DNA from: Paraburkholderia phytofirmans OLGA172
Lineage (GTDB): Bacteria; Pseudomonadota; Gammaproteobacteria; Burkholderiales; Burkholderiaceae
Direction of reading: 5' to 3'
DNA length: 64,000 nucleotides
NCBI RefSeq assembly: GCF_001634365.1
Contig: NZ_CP014581.1
Location: forward strand, 62,001 to 126,000
How positions within the stretch are numbered: position 1 is the first letter of the stretch; every line of letters starts with the position of its first letter. Made by a program: the position numbers and the translations under genes. Positions 25,612 to 33,486 of this stretch are shown piece after piece. The notes under the pieces are model-generated. The model was not told where the DNA came from. It worked only from the letters and a program-made list of their open reading frames with translations, and ran no database searches.

Positions 25612-25827
25612 CTACGTGATGCGAGGTCGGCGACGAGTACCTCCGACAAGACTTCTGCCCAACAGGGAACTGACGCCGAAAAGCAACGCTACGAGTATCG
25701 CGATCGTCAACTGGTACATCGACGTTTCGCTGAGGGGACCGTGACTCAGATACCAGAGTAGCCAGCCAAGCGGCCCAAGGGCGGCGCCGATTCCCACGAT
25801 GCCACCCACCCCGAACAGTGTTTTCAT
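25612..25827 (-). CDS. Small two-span membrane protein
   Basis: A 71-residue protein with two hydrophobic segments (about residues 3-27 and 38-58) and a basic C-terminus (RRRPR). Its start overlaps the stop of the upstream gene. No family is recognised. It is the last gene of a minus-strand group that runs from 27191. Confidence 0.5.
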   Translation of the reverse strand: MKTLFGVGGIVGIGAALGPLGWLLWYLSHGPLSETSMYQLTIAILVALLFGVSSLLGRSLVGGTRRRPRIT

Positions 25828-26111
25828 TACAGATTCCCGGACTTCGTTGAAGGCTGCCCGCTGCTATCGACCAATGGTGATGCTGCAGGGGAGTTCGATG
25901 GTGCCAGTGCAACAGCCTGCGTAGGTGCAACTTCCGCGCCGACAAGCTGCGTGTGCAAGCTCATTGCATCACGGACGCTGTCGCGCTTACCGCGGGGCGT
26001 GTCGCCCTGCCACAGCATGTAAACGGGCGCATCGCTTACGTTGTATTTCGCGATAGTCCATCCGCTGGGATGCGACATGTAGTACTCGTTCTCGATCTTC
26101 CACTGTCCCAT
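25827..26111 (-). CDS. Hypothetical small protein
   Basis: A 94-residue protein whose N-terminal 50 residues look folded (WKIENEYYMSHPSGWTIAKY, with a VYMLWQGD strand). Its tail is rich in Ala, Pro and Ser. The first half resembles a short beta-sheet module of the kind phage and plasmid proteins use for surface reading, but I cannot name it. It overlaps the downstream membrane gene by one base. Confidence 0.5.
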   Translation of the reverse strand: MGQWKIENEYYMSHPSGWTIAKYNVSDAPVYMLWQGDTPRGKRDSVRDAMSLHTQLVGAEVAPTQAVALAPSNSPAASPLVDSSGQPSTKSGNL

Positions 26112-26125
26112 CGCTGAGTCCGATC

Positions 26126-26470
26126 CTATTCGTCGCGTGCAACGAGGTGACGCTTCAGACGCTGCTGAAAGGCACAGTCAGCAATGGGTCGATCCGCGCG
26201 TGGTACGCGCAGCGTCATCTTGCGGCATGGCTCGATCTGTTCGAAGCGGTACGCAGCTGCTGCTGCGAGGGTCGAATGCCAGACCGCACTACGCGCGGGT
26301 TCCTCAAAGTCGACGTCCGCAAGCATGACGACGCGCACACGACCCGCGCGATCCTTTAGGTACTCGCATGGCATCCAGTTGCCAGCGATCTCAACGTCCG
26401 TCACGTTGATTTCGCGAGGCACACGGGCTGCGGATTGTTTCTCGGCGTGCATATACGTCCTGCTCCACAT
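26126..26470 (-). CDS. Hypothetical protein
   Basis: Start chosen at 26470, where TGATG overlaps the stop of the preceding gene, giving 114 residues. The protein is basic and soluble, with two or three cysteines and a region reading VVMLADVDFEEPARSAVWHS. No family is recognised. The coupled start indicates a real gene of the 27191-25612 operon. Confidence 0.45.
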   Translation of the reverse strand: MWSRTYMHAEKQSAARVPREINVTDVEIAGNWMPCEYLKDRAGRVRVVMLADVDFEEPARSAVWHSTLAAAAAYRFEQIEPCRKMTLRVPRADRPIADCAFQQRLKRHLVARDE

Positions 26471-26697
26471 CAAGCGGCGGTAGGTCGAGCGGCGCTCAAC
26501 CGTTCCACCATCTTTTCCACGTCCCTGCCGTACAGATAGACCGGTCCGAGTTCTTCGTAGCCAAACGAGCGAATGTAAGCGTACGCAAAGCAGGGATATT
26601 CCTTCGGCTCCCGTTCGTTGTCCGCGTCCCACTTCGGCATGCTTAGATCGTTCAGCAGGAATCGGCGCCACGCGCGTTTGTCTCGGAGTAGTTTCAT
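26470..26697 (-). CDS. Hypothetical small protein
   Basis: Start at 26697, 8 bases after the nuclease-like gene, gives 75 residues. The protein is soluble and tyrosine-rich in the middle (YPCFAYAYIRSFGYEELG). No recognised domain. It is coupled to the next gene by a one-base stop/start overlap. Confidence 0.45.
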   Translation of the reverse strand: MKLLRDKRAWRRFLLNDLSMPKWDADNEREPKEYPCFAYAYIRSFGYEELGPVYLYGRDVEKMVERLSAARPTAA

Positions 26698-26705
26698 GGC
26701 TATGA

Positions 26706-27191
26706 CTAGGTCATTGAGACGGGCTGGCCATTGGTGAGCCGTCTCGCGATTGAGAACAGAACAGCCCGTTCCTTGTCCGCATCTGGCGTATGCGCGAATT
26801 CTGCCCAGCTGCCTACTGCCGTGTTCGGTCCGGGCCAGATATTTCCCTGCGGCCGGACGACTTCCCGTACGGTCGGCCCGACCGCGTAGAGAAGCCCCCA
26901 TTTCGGTGGCAACTCGTCTGCTGCGATCAGCCCCTGCGGGCAGAGGTAGAAGCGATACACACCCAACCCCGAACCAGTGGTCTGCCGTTCCGGTTTCAAC
27001 GCGTCCGCGAGAAAGTCGCCACGGCTTATCTTGACCTCGATCAAGATCGAGCAGACGGCGCGAAAGCCGATCACGTCTGGCTGTTCGCGGCTTCCCGTGG
27101 CAATGATCTCTGTTCCGACGACATCGAAGCCCTGCCGCTTCATCCAGCGGGCTCCGAGCGCGGTCAGCCTAATATGTTCAGGGCTAGGCAT
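26706..27191 (-). CDS. PD-(D/E)XK nuclease-like protein
   Basis: About 161 residues from an ATG at 27191 with GAGG 7 bases upstream. The N-terminal part, with GARWMKRQGFDVVGTEI, SREQPDVIGFR and ILIEVKISRGDF, has the spacing of a restriction-endonuclease-like core: Asp in PDV, then Glu-x-Lys in EVK. Such small proteins on plasmids and phages may cut DNA or only bind it. It heads an operon of four small unknown genes. Confidence 0.6.
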   Translation of the reverse strand: MPSPEHIRLTALGARWMKRQGFDVVGTEIIATGSREQPDVIGFRAVCSILIEVKISRGDFLADALKPERQTTGSGLGVYRFYLCPQGLIAADELPPKWGLLYAVGPTVREVVRPQGNIWPGPNTAVGSWAEFAHTPDADKERAVLFSIARRLTNGQPVSMT

Positions 27192-27239
27192 CCCGTTACC
27201 TCGCCGCAACTGTGCCGGTACGCCAAAGGCGGCGGACAA

Positions 27240-27833
27240 TCATTCGGCGGATCCCGCTTGCGCCTGGGTCTGCACATGTTGTGACATCGCAAAAAGGTTT
27301 GGATGCGCCCGATCCACCAGATGAGCCATCTGGATCAGCGTGCCCAAGGCGATGACGACGAGGCCGCTACGGCAGTATGCGGAGGCGTTGACCAGCGCCT
27401 TGACGGTCAACGTCTCGATAGCAGTCGGCTGGGCAGCCCCTGCGGTCGGGGTCAGCAGGGCGAGCATGTCGCTCTCTTCTTTCTTCGTCATCACTGCGCC
27501 AATCGCTACCCAGCACGTTCCTACAAGGACAACGCAGGCAGACATCCAGTCGAACGTGTCTTCTCGAAGCACGAGATTGAACGGGAAATTGACACAGAGC
27601 GCGATCCAGCCCGCGATCGCGAGGACGAACGCGATGTTGTGCTGCTGTGTCGCCGTACCGGCATTTTGCTTGTGCTTCAGGCGACGGAAGAAACGCGGGA
27701 CCGAGTAAACCGTAGCTGCGATAGAGGCAAAGAAGAGGAAGGATTCCTGCTGCGACATGGTGAGCAGTGCGTGGGCGATGGTCTGAATCGTCATTTGGAT
27801 TTGGTCAGTCGTTGATTTGTTGGTGTTGGCCAT
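27240..27833 (-). CDS. Multi-span membrane protein, unknown
   Basis: About 197 residues with four hydrophobic segments (about residues 30-48, 66-84, 96-114 and 155-172). The TTG at 27839 is a possible alternative start, but the ATG at 27833 is preferred. The C-terminal tail is Gln- and Ala-rich. No recognised family. It has its own upstream intergenic region. Confidence 0.5.
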   Translation of the reverse strand: MANTNKSTTDQIQMTIQTIAHALLTMSQQESFLFFASIAATVYSVPRFFRRLKHKQNAGTATQQHNIAFVLAIAGWIALCVNFPFNLVLREDTFDWMSACVVLVGTCWVAIGAVMTKKEESDMLALLTPTAGAAQPTAIETLTVKALVNASAYCRSGLVVIALGTLIQMAHLVDRAHPNLFAMSQHVQTQAQAGSAE

Positions 27834-28206
27834 TGCCAATCACGTTCTTTCCAGCGCTGCTAACGAAGCGTTGCGCGAATTTCCCCGGAACAGGCTGGCA
27901 TCTTGTGTTGGACTCGGAAAACGTTCGCCCGGAATCGCAACGAACAAACATAATTTTAATCAGTTAAAAAAGTGAGCACAATCAATATTAAAGCGTGCTC
28001 GGTGGCGATAGCGTTCAGCACTCCGGCGGACTGGACTGCGCGGTCTGAGCGGCAATTTCGGGAGGCTGGGAGAGCGCTGCCGCGGGAAAAATGGCGCGGG
28101 AGAGCGCCGTTTTCAAGAGAGCTTGGCAGCCACCGTGCTCGGGGCGATTGGCGGAGTCGCATAGGCCGAGTAGGGCTGTAGGCGGACATCCCTGGACAGC
28201 ACGAAA
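27834..28206. other. Intergenic region, no gene seen
   Basis: About 370 bases between two minus-strand membrane-protein genes. Neither strand has a convincing ORF. The stretch around 27945-27990 is AT-rich and is the likely promoter area for the gene ending at 27240. Confidence 0.5.
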
Positions 28207-28893
28207 CTACTGCGTCGGTATCACGCGAATCTCGCTCGCAGGGATCGCGACGACGACGCCCCCTTTCGATGCCGCGACAGTCGCGTTTGTGCTCTCGGAT
28301 TCGCGTTTGAGTTGCCTGCCGTCTGCCTCGCCTTGGGTGAACGACGGCCAGGGCAGAAAAGGTTCGCTGTAGTCCCTGCCAAACTCGACAGAGTGTGGGC
28401 AACGGTAGATAGCCTTGTCGCCGTCGAGCCGAACAAGGACTGCGGTTTCGCACTTGACAGAGGGACCGACGAACGAGGGATCGACGACGCCCGCTTGCTC
28501 CGGATGTCGGAAGAACAGCCAGTGATCCGCAACAGTGCCGCAAATATAGAGGCCCGCGATTACCGCCCAAATCGCCAGTCCGAAACGTAACGCGACGCCT
28601 TTCTGCGCAGATCTGTCGCGGGCCAGCCCGACGAGGCGTGCCCCGAACATGAGAACCGTAAGCAGGCCAAACACGAAGAAGGCGACGACGGACCAGTTGT
28701 ACGCGTCGCCGGCGATGCCCCTCCTCGGGTCCGGCACCAGTTCAAACCCAAGGAGTAATCCCAGCGCTCCGACCATGCAAACAAGGAAGTGTGCCTGGGC
28801 AATGATGGCCGCTCGACCCTTGGCCAAAAGGCCACGCACGGCAAGAATCAGATTTGCATAGGCGGCGAAGAGAAAAACGGGGAGGAAGACCAT
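28207..28893 (-). CDS. Four-span membrane protein with exported C-terminal domain
   Basis: A 228-residue protein. Four hydrophobic segments occupy the first 125 residues. A polar C-terminal domain follows, with two cysteines in CETAVLVRL and IYRCPHSVEFG that could form a disulphide. No family is recognised. The upstream gene stops 3 bases before this one starts, so the two are probably co-transcribed. Confidence 0.5.
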   Translation of the reverse strand: MVFLPVFLFAAYANLILAVRGLLAKGRAAIIAQAHFLVCMVGALGLLLGFELVPDPRRGIAGDAYNWSVVAFFVFGLLTVLMFGARLVGLARDRSAQKGVALRFGLAIWAVIAGLYICGTVADHWLFFRHPEQAGVVDPSFVGPSVKCETAVLVRLDGDKAIYRCPHSVEFGRDYSEPFLPWPSFTQGEADGRQLKRESESTNATVAASKGGVVVAIPASEIRVIPTQ

Positions 28894-28895
28894 GT

Positions 28896-29150
28896 TCAGA
28901 GTGCCGTTTCCGCAGCCTTATTTCGCTTGTACCGCGCATCGCCACGCTTCCCGACGTACATCGCGACAAAGGCCCCGATCAGCAACAGCGTACCCGACGT
29001 AAGCAGGTCGCTCGACGTCGCCTTGGTGTGCCAGCCATAAAAATGGGCCATGATCAGCTCCTGAGCGATAACCCAGGCAATGAACGTAGCGATCGCGCAG
29101 TTGCGACCGTATTTCGACGCGGCAATTTCAATTGGTTTTCTCGATTTCAC
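28896..29150 (-). CDS. Small two-span membrane protein
   Basis: An 84-residue protein with hydrophobic segments at about residues 17-36 and 48-66 and basic ends. It lies directly before the four-span protein gene. No recognised family. Confidence 0.5.
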   Translation of the reverse strand: MKSRKPIEIAASKYGRNCAIATFIAWVIAQELIMAHFYGWHTKATSSDLLTSGTLLLIGAFVAMYVGKRGDARYKRNKAAETAL

Positions 29151-29213
29151 TGTGGTTCCTTTCGTGTAGTTGCAGGAGGTATGTCTATGCCCTTACAGGC
29201 ATACAGAAAATTG

Positions 29214-29447
29214 CTACTCGCGTTGCGACTTGGGCAAATATGCTCGGCGAATTAGCTCATCGCGTGAGCCGTATCGCTTTACAGCGTCGTGGACTGTCGA
29301 ACGCGTGGCCCCGGTAAATCGCATGGCGTCAGCCTGTGTCATTCCGTCAACGAGTACGGCCCTCGCGGCATGGTTTGCGGGGCTATTCCGGTCGCCGCCG
29401 AGCAGTATTGTGAGCACGTCGAATTGCTCGCCTGTCATATGATTCAT
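29214..29447 (-). CDS. KorA/TrfB-like repressor
   Basis: A 77-residue DNA-binding protein. The segment ARAVLVDGMTQADAMRFTGA followed by TRSTVHDAVKRY aligns by eye with the helix-turn-helix of KorA/TrfB of IncP plasmids (ARGVLVDGKPQATFATSLGL). KorA represses replication, maintenance and transfer promoters. This product lacks the C-terminal dimerisation part of RP4 KorA (about 101 residues), so it may dimerise differently. No exact IncP KorA operator was seen in the window. Confidence 0.7.
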   Translation of the reverse strand: MNHMTGEQFDVLTILLGGDRNSPANHAARAVLVDGMTQADAMRFTGATRSTVHDAVKRYGSRDELIRRAYLPKSQRE

Positions 29448-29667
29448 TTACCTACAAGAAGGCCGCCCGAACGGCCGGAAAGTGTCTCGAACCGGCGTTC
29501 CGCGTTACCGGCCTGCCGGCGACGTGTCACGCCAAGGACGCGATCTCAATTAGCCTTAGCGTGCCCCGTACTTCACTGCGAGTAGTGCGGTGATCACGAA
29601 CATGGCTCCGAATTCCAAAAACGATCGCAGCCAACAGCACGCCTTTTATTAGGCAGACTCCAGAGAG

Positions 29668-29892
29668 TCAGAATCGAATCCGATCCGGCTTGATTCCGTC
29701 GGCCAGCAGGTTTGCCTCAACATGACTGATGATTTTGTTCCCGCGCCAGGCCTTAGAGAAACGAAAGCCAGTAACGCGCATGACCGGCGCAACAATGTGA
29801 GCTGCCGCGCGCATCAATTCGTAGTGAAGTCGCAGGATTATCAAGTTAGGGGTCTCCACATTTCGAGGTGGCTTTTTGTTTGTTCCGGGCAT
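29668..29892 (-). CDS. Hypothetical small basic protein
   Basis: An ATG at 29892 overlaps the stop of the preceding gene (TGATG), giving 74 residues, basic and helical, without signal or span. The frame extends to 29934, but that part overlaps the upstream gene. Function unknown. Confidence 0.45.
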   Translation of the reverse strand: MPGTNKKPPRNVETPNLIILRLHYELMRAAAHIVAPVMRVTGFRFSKAWRGNKIISHVEANLLADGIKPDRIRF

Positions 29893-30365
29893 CAACGGAC
29901 CTCGCATTCGGATCCGTGACCAGAGGCACCGCAACGCTCGCGGAGCAACGCGGCTTCAGCTTCATGGACCTCGACTGGCATCACTTTCGCGCCAGCATAC
30001 TGAAGATATCTGGCACGATGCCGACCATTTGTGAAGCCAGCTACCGGGACCTTCTCGATTCGAGGTGTAGCGAATCCCAGGAGCCTACGGTGCGTCCTTG
30101 TCCGGATTGAAAATCCAACGACGGGCATTTCACAGGCGCCTTCCTTCGGGTCCAGGAACTGCCGGATACCTTCCCGTTTCGTTTCGGTCCATTCCGTAGG
30201 CCGACCAATTACCAGCTGGTCGCGTTCGAAGCAGCCCATCAGCCGCTTCACGTCGACCAGCACAACCGTGTAGCCAGCAGCGTGTTCATGGCTACGTTTG
30301 AATTCGACATACGCGTACGGCGTGTGGGTAACGCCGAGGTGAACCCGCCAGGTTTTTTTTTTCAT
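29892..30365 (-). CDS. Fertility-inhibition-like protein with TNGRHR motif
   Basis: A 157-residue soluble protein. It contains WTETKREGIRQFLDP, then MPVVGFS, and near the C-terminus GFTNGRHRARYL followed by MPVEVHEAEAALLRERCG. The NGRHR motif and layout recall proteins annotated as plasmid fertility inhibition factors and, more widely, the ParB/Srx-like fold with its DGxHR loop. I make this link from memory. Such proteins reduce transfer of co-resident plasmids. It is co-transcribed with the next small gene. Confidence 0.5.
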   Translation of the reverse strand: MKKKTWRVHLGVTHTPYAYVEFKRSHEHAAGYTVVLVDVKRLMGCFERDQLVIGRPTEWTETKREGIRQFLDPKEGACEMPVVGFSIRTRTHRRLLGFATPRIEKVPVAGFTNGRHRARYLQYAGAKVMPVEVHEAEAALLRERCGASGHGSECEVR

Positions 30366-30382
30366 GGAAGCCTAATTTCCGA

Positions 30383-30616
30383 CTAGCAAACCGCTTTGCA
30401 ACAGATCGTCAGGTCGTTTGTTAGCAAGATGCTATTGCGTCGAGGAACGATCCAGTTCTCATGCTGAGTGTTCCATGTGCCAAAGTGTCGCCCCGCGACC
30501 GCGCACGCCACGTCAATGGCAGCACGGTCCCCGTGCGCCTTGACCGTCAGGTCGCCGCTAGGCAGTGTGCTTACGTGGATTTCGCCGTTACAGCCGGGTA
30601 CTTTGTAGATGCTCAT
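30383..30616 (-). CDS. Hypothetical small protein
   Basis: A 77-residue protein of mixed strands, with HGDRAAIDVACAVAGRHFGTWNTQHENWIV in pieces typical of a small alpha/beta plasmid protein. It is preceded by an AGGAGG site. No family is recognised. It lies 17 bases before the fertility-inhibition-like gene. Confidence 0.5.
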   Translation of the reverse strand: MSIYKVPGCNGEIHVSTLPSGDLTVKAHGDRAAIDVACAVAGRHFGTWNTQHENWIVPRRNSILLTNDLTICCKAVC

Positions 30617-30643
30617 GGCTATCTCCTCCTTTGCCTGGATGAA

Positions 30644-30850
30644 TTACCGCCAAACAGTGATGCTTCGATTGACCGGTAGGAACTCGCTAAATCCGAGGTC
30701 CGTATCGATCTTTACATTGACACCAAGTACGGTGACTCCGACCACGGTTGCCAGTCGGCCACACTCGCTGCCAATCTGCACCGTAGAAGGTCGTATCGCA
30801 TCGCCAACAGTGACGTCCTTGCAGGCCACCTGTTGTTGTTCCGTCGTCAC
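30644..30850 (-). CDS. Hypothetical small protein
   Basis: A 68-residue protein, predicted all-beta from alternating hydrophobic residues (LATVVGVTVLGVNVKIDTDLG). No cysteine cluster apart from two single cysteines. It lies 27 bases upstream of the next gene on the same strand. Function unknown. Confidence 0.45.
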   Translation of the reverse strand: MTTEQQQVACKDVTVGDAIRPSTVQIGSECGRLATVVGVTVLGVNVKIDTDLGFSEFLPVNRSITVWR

Positions 30851-30950
30851 TCTGCTTACCCTTGATTGAGATGTTTATCGTGACCACTGATTCGCCGCTC
30901 AGAAGCGTTGAACGGCCTAGTCGTTTCCATACGAGTGCGGTCGGCTTGAC

Positions 30951-31295
30951 TCATTGGCTATGCAGTATTTTCACAAAGCGATCGGGCCATATAACCACGA
31001 GCGCATAGCGGACTATGAAGCACATCCCGACTGCGGCCGCCGCGAAAGCCGCCCAGCCAAGTCCTGCGGTCACGCGCAGCTGCATGGCAGCCACGGGCAC
31101 CAGCCCGCCGCTCGTAGCCGCCTTCGGCGCGGTCACGACAGCGAGTCCGGAGAGCGCAGCGCTTGATGCCAGCGACAGAAACATCCCGCGGGCTGCTCGC
31201 TTTTGCGCGACCACCATCGGATTAGCCAAAGGTACGTCGAAGAGCATGCACGAGAGCGCAAGCCCTAGGAATCGATCGGCGAGATTTCGCATCAC
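30951..31295 (-). CDS. Small membrane protein
   Basis: A 114-residue alanine-rich protein with about three hydrophobic segments (roughly residues 9-27, 37-56 and 78-101). No family is recognised. It lies downstream of the lipoprotein gene on the same strand. Confidence 0.45.
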   Translation of the reverse strand: MMRNLADRFLGLALSCMLFDVPLANPMVVAQKRAARGMFLSLASSAALSGLAVVTAPKAATSGGLVPVAAMQLRVTAGLGWAAFAAAAVGMCFIVRYALVVIWPDRFVKILHSQ

Positions 31296-31319
31296 ACGTG
31301 CCCTTTTCCTTATTTCCTG

Positions 31320-31883
31320 TCAGCTGCGCTTGGCAGTGGAAGCTTGCAGCATCAGGAGAGTCATGTACGGGCGCTGTTCGTCCGTCGTGGCTGTCAGCGT
31401 CCCGTCCCTAGCTTCCCAATGGATGCCACCAATGATTCCCGGCAAACCTGACGTAGAGTTAGGCGAACCCAATTTCTCGGTCAGGCTCTTCACGATCGGA
31501 TCGAACGCATTGCCGGCGATCTCAACCGAGAAGCTCTTTAGAAAGCCATCTGAATTATCAAACGCAAACTGCTGCTCAGCGCTTGTGAAGTTCCCAATGG
31601 TGACCTGGGAGCGTACTCGCGCCCCTGCGGAATCCAGGCTGGTCCACGTGCAGAACGTGAGCGTCGTGCTTGGCGGGAGACCCGAGACCTGATCAAACGC
31701 GGCGTCGCCGTCTCCACGACAATACAAGGACGATCCGGAAGGTGAGGCTGTCTTAACCGCATCCTGCGTCATACCAGGGTGGACGCCAAGCAGTTCGATG
31801 TGATCGGGTTTGCCGCAGCCCGCGAGAGTGAGCGCTGCAGCGCAGGAAAGCGCTGCGAAGTAGATCTTTGAACGAATCGTCAT
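31320..31883 (-). CDS. Putative lipoprotein
   Basis: A 187-residue protein with a lipoprotein signal and lipobox LAGC (Cys about 23). The mature part begins KPDHIELLGVHPGMTQDAVK, a pattern seen in small periplasmic SmpA/BamE-like lipoproteins, where GMT precedes a helix. Two cysteines follow in the mid region. No specific function is known. It is probably inner- or outer-membrane anchored. Confidence 0.6.
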   Translation of the reverse strand: MTIRSKIYFAALSCAAALTLAGCGKPDHIELLGVHPGMTQDAVKTASPSGSSLYCRGDGDAAFDQVSGLPPSTTLTFCTWTSLDSAGARVRSQVTIGNFTSAEQQFAFDNSDGFLKSFSVEIAGNAFDPIVKSLTEKLGSPNSTSGLPGIIGGIHWEARDGTLTATTDEQRPYMTLLMLQASTAKRS

Positions 31884-31937
31884 ACGTGCGTGCCCGTTTT
31901 ATTTGTTGATTTTAATCATGCTTGGTACTGATTTAAG

Positions 31938-32159
31938 TTAGGTATGAATATACGCCTCCAAAGACGTATCTTCAAGAGAAATTGCCATCTGTGATCGGCC
32001 GGCTGGGCATTCGAAATCTGCGGATGGAAACGCCCCTCGCCCCTCAATATCGGCAATGTCAGCCCAAATCTTGATCGCATAGTGTTTGGCGCGAGTGGAC
32101 GTCTGTACGAGGCACATCCCGGCTGCGGGCGGGAAATCGCCGACCGCGGCGGGTCGCAT
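31938..32159 (-). CDS. Possible small ORF
   Basis: 73 residues from an ATG at 32159 without a visible ribosome site. The second half (HYAIKIWADIADIEG) has the look of coding sequence, but codon use is only moderately biased. It may be a gene remnant. No family is recognised. Confidence 0.3.
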   Translation of the reverse strand: MRPAAVGDFPPAAGMCLVQTSTRAKHYAIKIWADIADIEGRGAFPSADFECPAGRSQMAISLEDTSLEAYIHT

Positions 32160-32174
32160 CAAAAGCCATAGGGA

Positions 32175-32205
32175 AAGCGCGCGCCGTCCTCATTGGCGCG
32201 CGCTT
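32175..32205 (-). terminator. Strong hairpin after the 41-residue membrane protein gene
   Basis: An 11-bp perfect stem (AAGCGCGCGCC with GGCGCGCGCTT) and a 9-base loop lie 3 bases beyond the stop at 32208. Only a short T tract follows on the minus strand, so it may be a terminator of moderate strength. Confidence 0.6.
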
Positions 32206-32207
32206 CT

Positions 32208-32333
32208 TTACGTCAGTAACAAGCCGATCAACATAAGCGCAGCTGCGAGCGTGAGGCTGCGTTGATACTCCTGTCGGATCGCACCGAATAGGCACGCCAC
32301 CAGTCCAGCCGAGACAAAGAGACTCTGCAACAT
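32208..32333 (-). CDS. 41-residue single-span membrane protein
   Basis: An ATG at 32333 is preceded by a near-perfect AAGGAGGT site 5 bases away, far stronger than those of its neighbours. The product has hydrophobic segments at about residues 4-16 and 27-41, separated by RQEYQRS. The hairpin right after the stop supports an independent small transcript. A strongly translated tiny membrane peptide could be a toxin-like or regulatory peptide, but this is only inference. Confidence 0.5.
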   Translation of the reverse strand: MLQSLFVSAGLVACLFGAIRQEYQRSLTLAAALMLIGLLLT

Positions 32334-32506
32334 CGTTACCTCCTTTGATGGGTTCGTTGCAGAGAGGGATGTCAAACAGGCGTAGATAACCTGCGAGGCG
32401 GGTGCGCGTCGTGGCCCGCCGGCGGGCACGCCAGACGTGACGAATGGTCGATGTTTCGGCGCGGTTGTGGACGGGGAGTGCGCCGGTCGCCGAAAAGAGC
32501 ATTATT

Positions 32507-32522
32507 CTGTATGGATATACAG
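32507..32522 (+). promoter_or_regulatory. LexA (SOS) box upstream of orphan imuA
   Basis: CTGTATGGATATACAG fits the CTGT-N8-ACAG SOS consensus exactly and ends 8 bases before the imuA start codon. A nearly mirror-image box precedes the second imuA at 48836. Confidence 0.85.
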
Positions 32523-32530
32523 GTGTTGAC

Positions 32531-33229
32531 ATGGGCGCTCTACCCGCTTCGCTCGACGCGATACACCCAGGCTTATGGCGAGCCTCACAACTCGGCCGTG
32601 CCAGCGGGCACACGGTCGATACGGGCTATGAGGCGCTCTCTGCCGAGCTTCCGGGCGGAGGGTGGCCCCAAGGGGCGCTTGCCGAGCCGCTGATCCAGCA
32701 GACTGGCATTGGTGAGCTTCGGCTGCTCGCGCCGGCGCTAGCCACCGTAGGCGGTCGCCCCCTCGCCTTCCTGCAGCCGCCGCAACTGCTGAATGCTCTA
32801 GCGCTCCCGCACATAGGCGTTCCGGTCGACAAGGTCTTGCTGCTGCGCCCGAGGCTAAGTGCCGATGCGCTATGGTCGGCCGAGCAGATTCTGAAGGCCG
32901 GGAGCTGCGGCGCACTCATTTTCTGGCAGGAGGCGATCCGGGCGGACTCGTTGCGGCGCCTTCAACTCGCGGCACGCTCAGGCAGCGCGCTCTTTTTCGT
33001 GGTCAGGCCGCTGATCCGGGCCACAGATCCGTCGCCGGCGGAGCTTCGGCTCACGGTCCGACCAAGGCCCGAGGGCGTCAGTGTGGAAGTGATCAAGCGC
33101 AAGGGGCCTTCAATGGCAGGCAACCTGCCCATCGAACTGCGCCCCTCGCCGCTTCTTCTCAGCCCGCACCGACGCACCGCACGCGTAATGCCTGACAAAG
33201 CAATGGAACTGGTCGGCGAACGTCGTTGA
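32531..33229 (+). CDS. imuA: ImuA-like SOS mutagenesis protein, orphan copy
   Basis: ImuA is a RecA-like accessory protein of the ImuA-ImuB-DnaE2 damage-tolerance polymerase. The start is the ATG at 32531, just after the SOS box; the longer frame from 32444 runs through the operator and is not used. The 232-residue product has the typical IHPGLWRASQL, TVDTGYEALSAELPGGGWP and ADALWSAEQILKAGSCGALIFW blocks. No imuB or dnaE2 follows, so it is separated from partners. It is a clear paralogue of the imuA at 48861, but the two differ enough not to be a recent duplication. Confidence 0.85.
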   Translation: MGALPASLDAIHPGLWRASQLGRASGHTVDTGYEALSAELPGGGWPQGALAEPLIQQTGIGELRLLAPALATVGGRPLAFLQPPQLLNALALPHIGVPVDKVLLLRPRLSADALWSAEQILKAGSCGALIFWQEAIRADSLRRLQLAARSGSALFFVVRPLIRATDPSPAELRLTVRPRPEGVSVEVIKRKGPSMAGNLPIELRPSPLLLSPHRRTARVMPDKAMELVGERR

Positions 33230-33281
33230 ACTGGCGTCCGTGGTCGACGCCCGGGAGTGCCTGTGTCGCACGCAGCTATTG

Positions 33282-33461
33282 CTAAGCGCGGTTGGGAATG
33301 TCGAACTTCACGCCATCGTCCCACTCCACGGTCACAGGGGATCCGCAGACGTCGCACGTTGTTTCTTCCCCGTCGTGCGCTTCATCGGGGAGCCGCCGTT
33401 GACCGCTATGCCCGCACGCTTTGCAACGATACGTGTACAGAACATCGCTCCGATCGGTCAT
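33282..33461 (-). CDS. 59-residue zinc-ribbon protein
   Basis: A short gene with an AGGAAAG site 5 bases before ATG at 33461. Two knuckles, CKACGH near residue 14 and CDVCGS near residue 41, form a four-cysteine zinc ribbon. The rest is acidic. It is similar in style to small rubredoxin-like or FmdB-like regulators. It lies after the DGRHR gene on the same strand. Confidence 0.6.
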   Translation of the reverse strand: MTDRSDVLYTYRCKACGHSGQRRLPDEAHDGEETTCDVCGSPVTVEWDDGVKFDIPNRA

Positions 33462-33486
33462 CGCACTTTCCTCCGCTGGCTATTGT

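Noticed and set aside
27956..28570. 204-residue minus-strand ORF
   Set aside because: Arginine-rich frame overlapping the membrane gene at 28207-28893; shadow composition.
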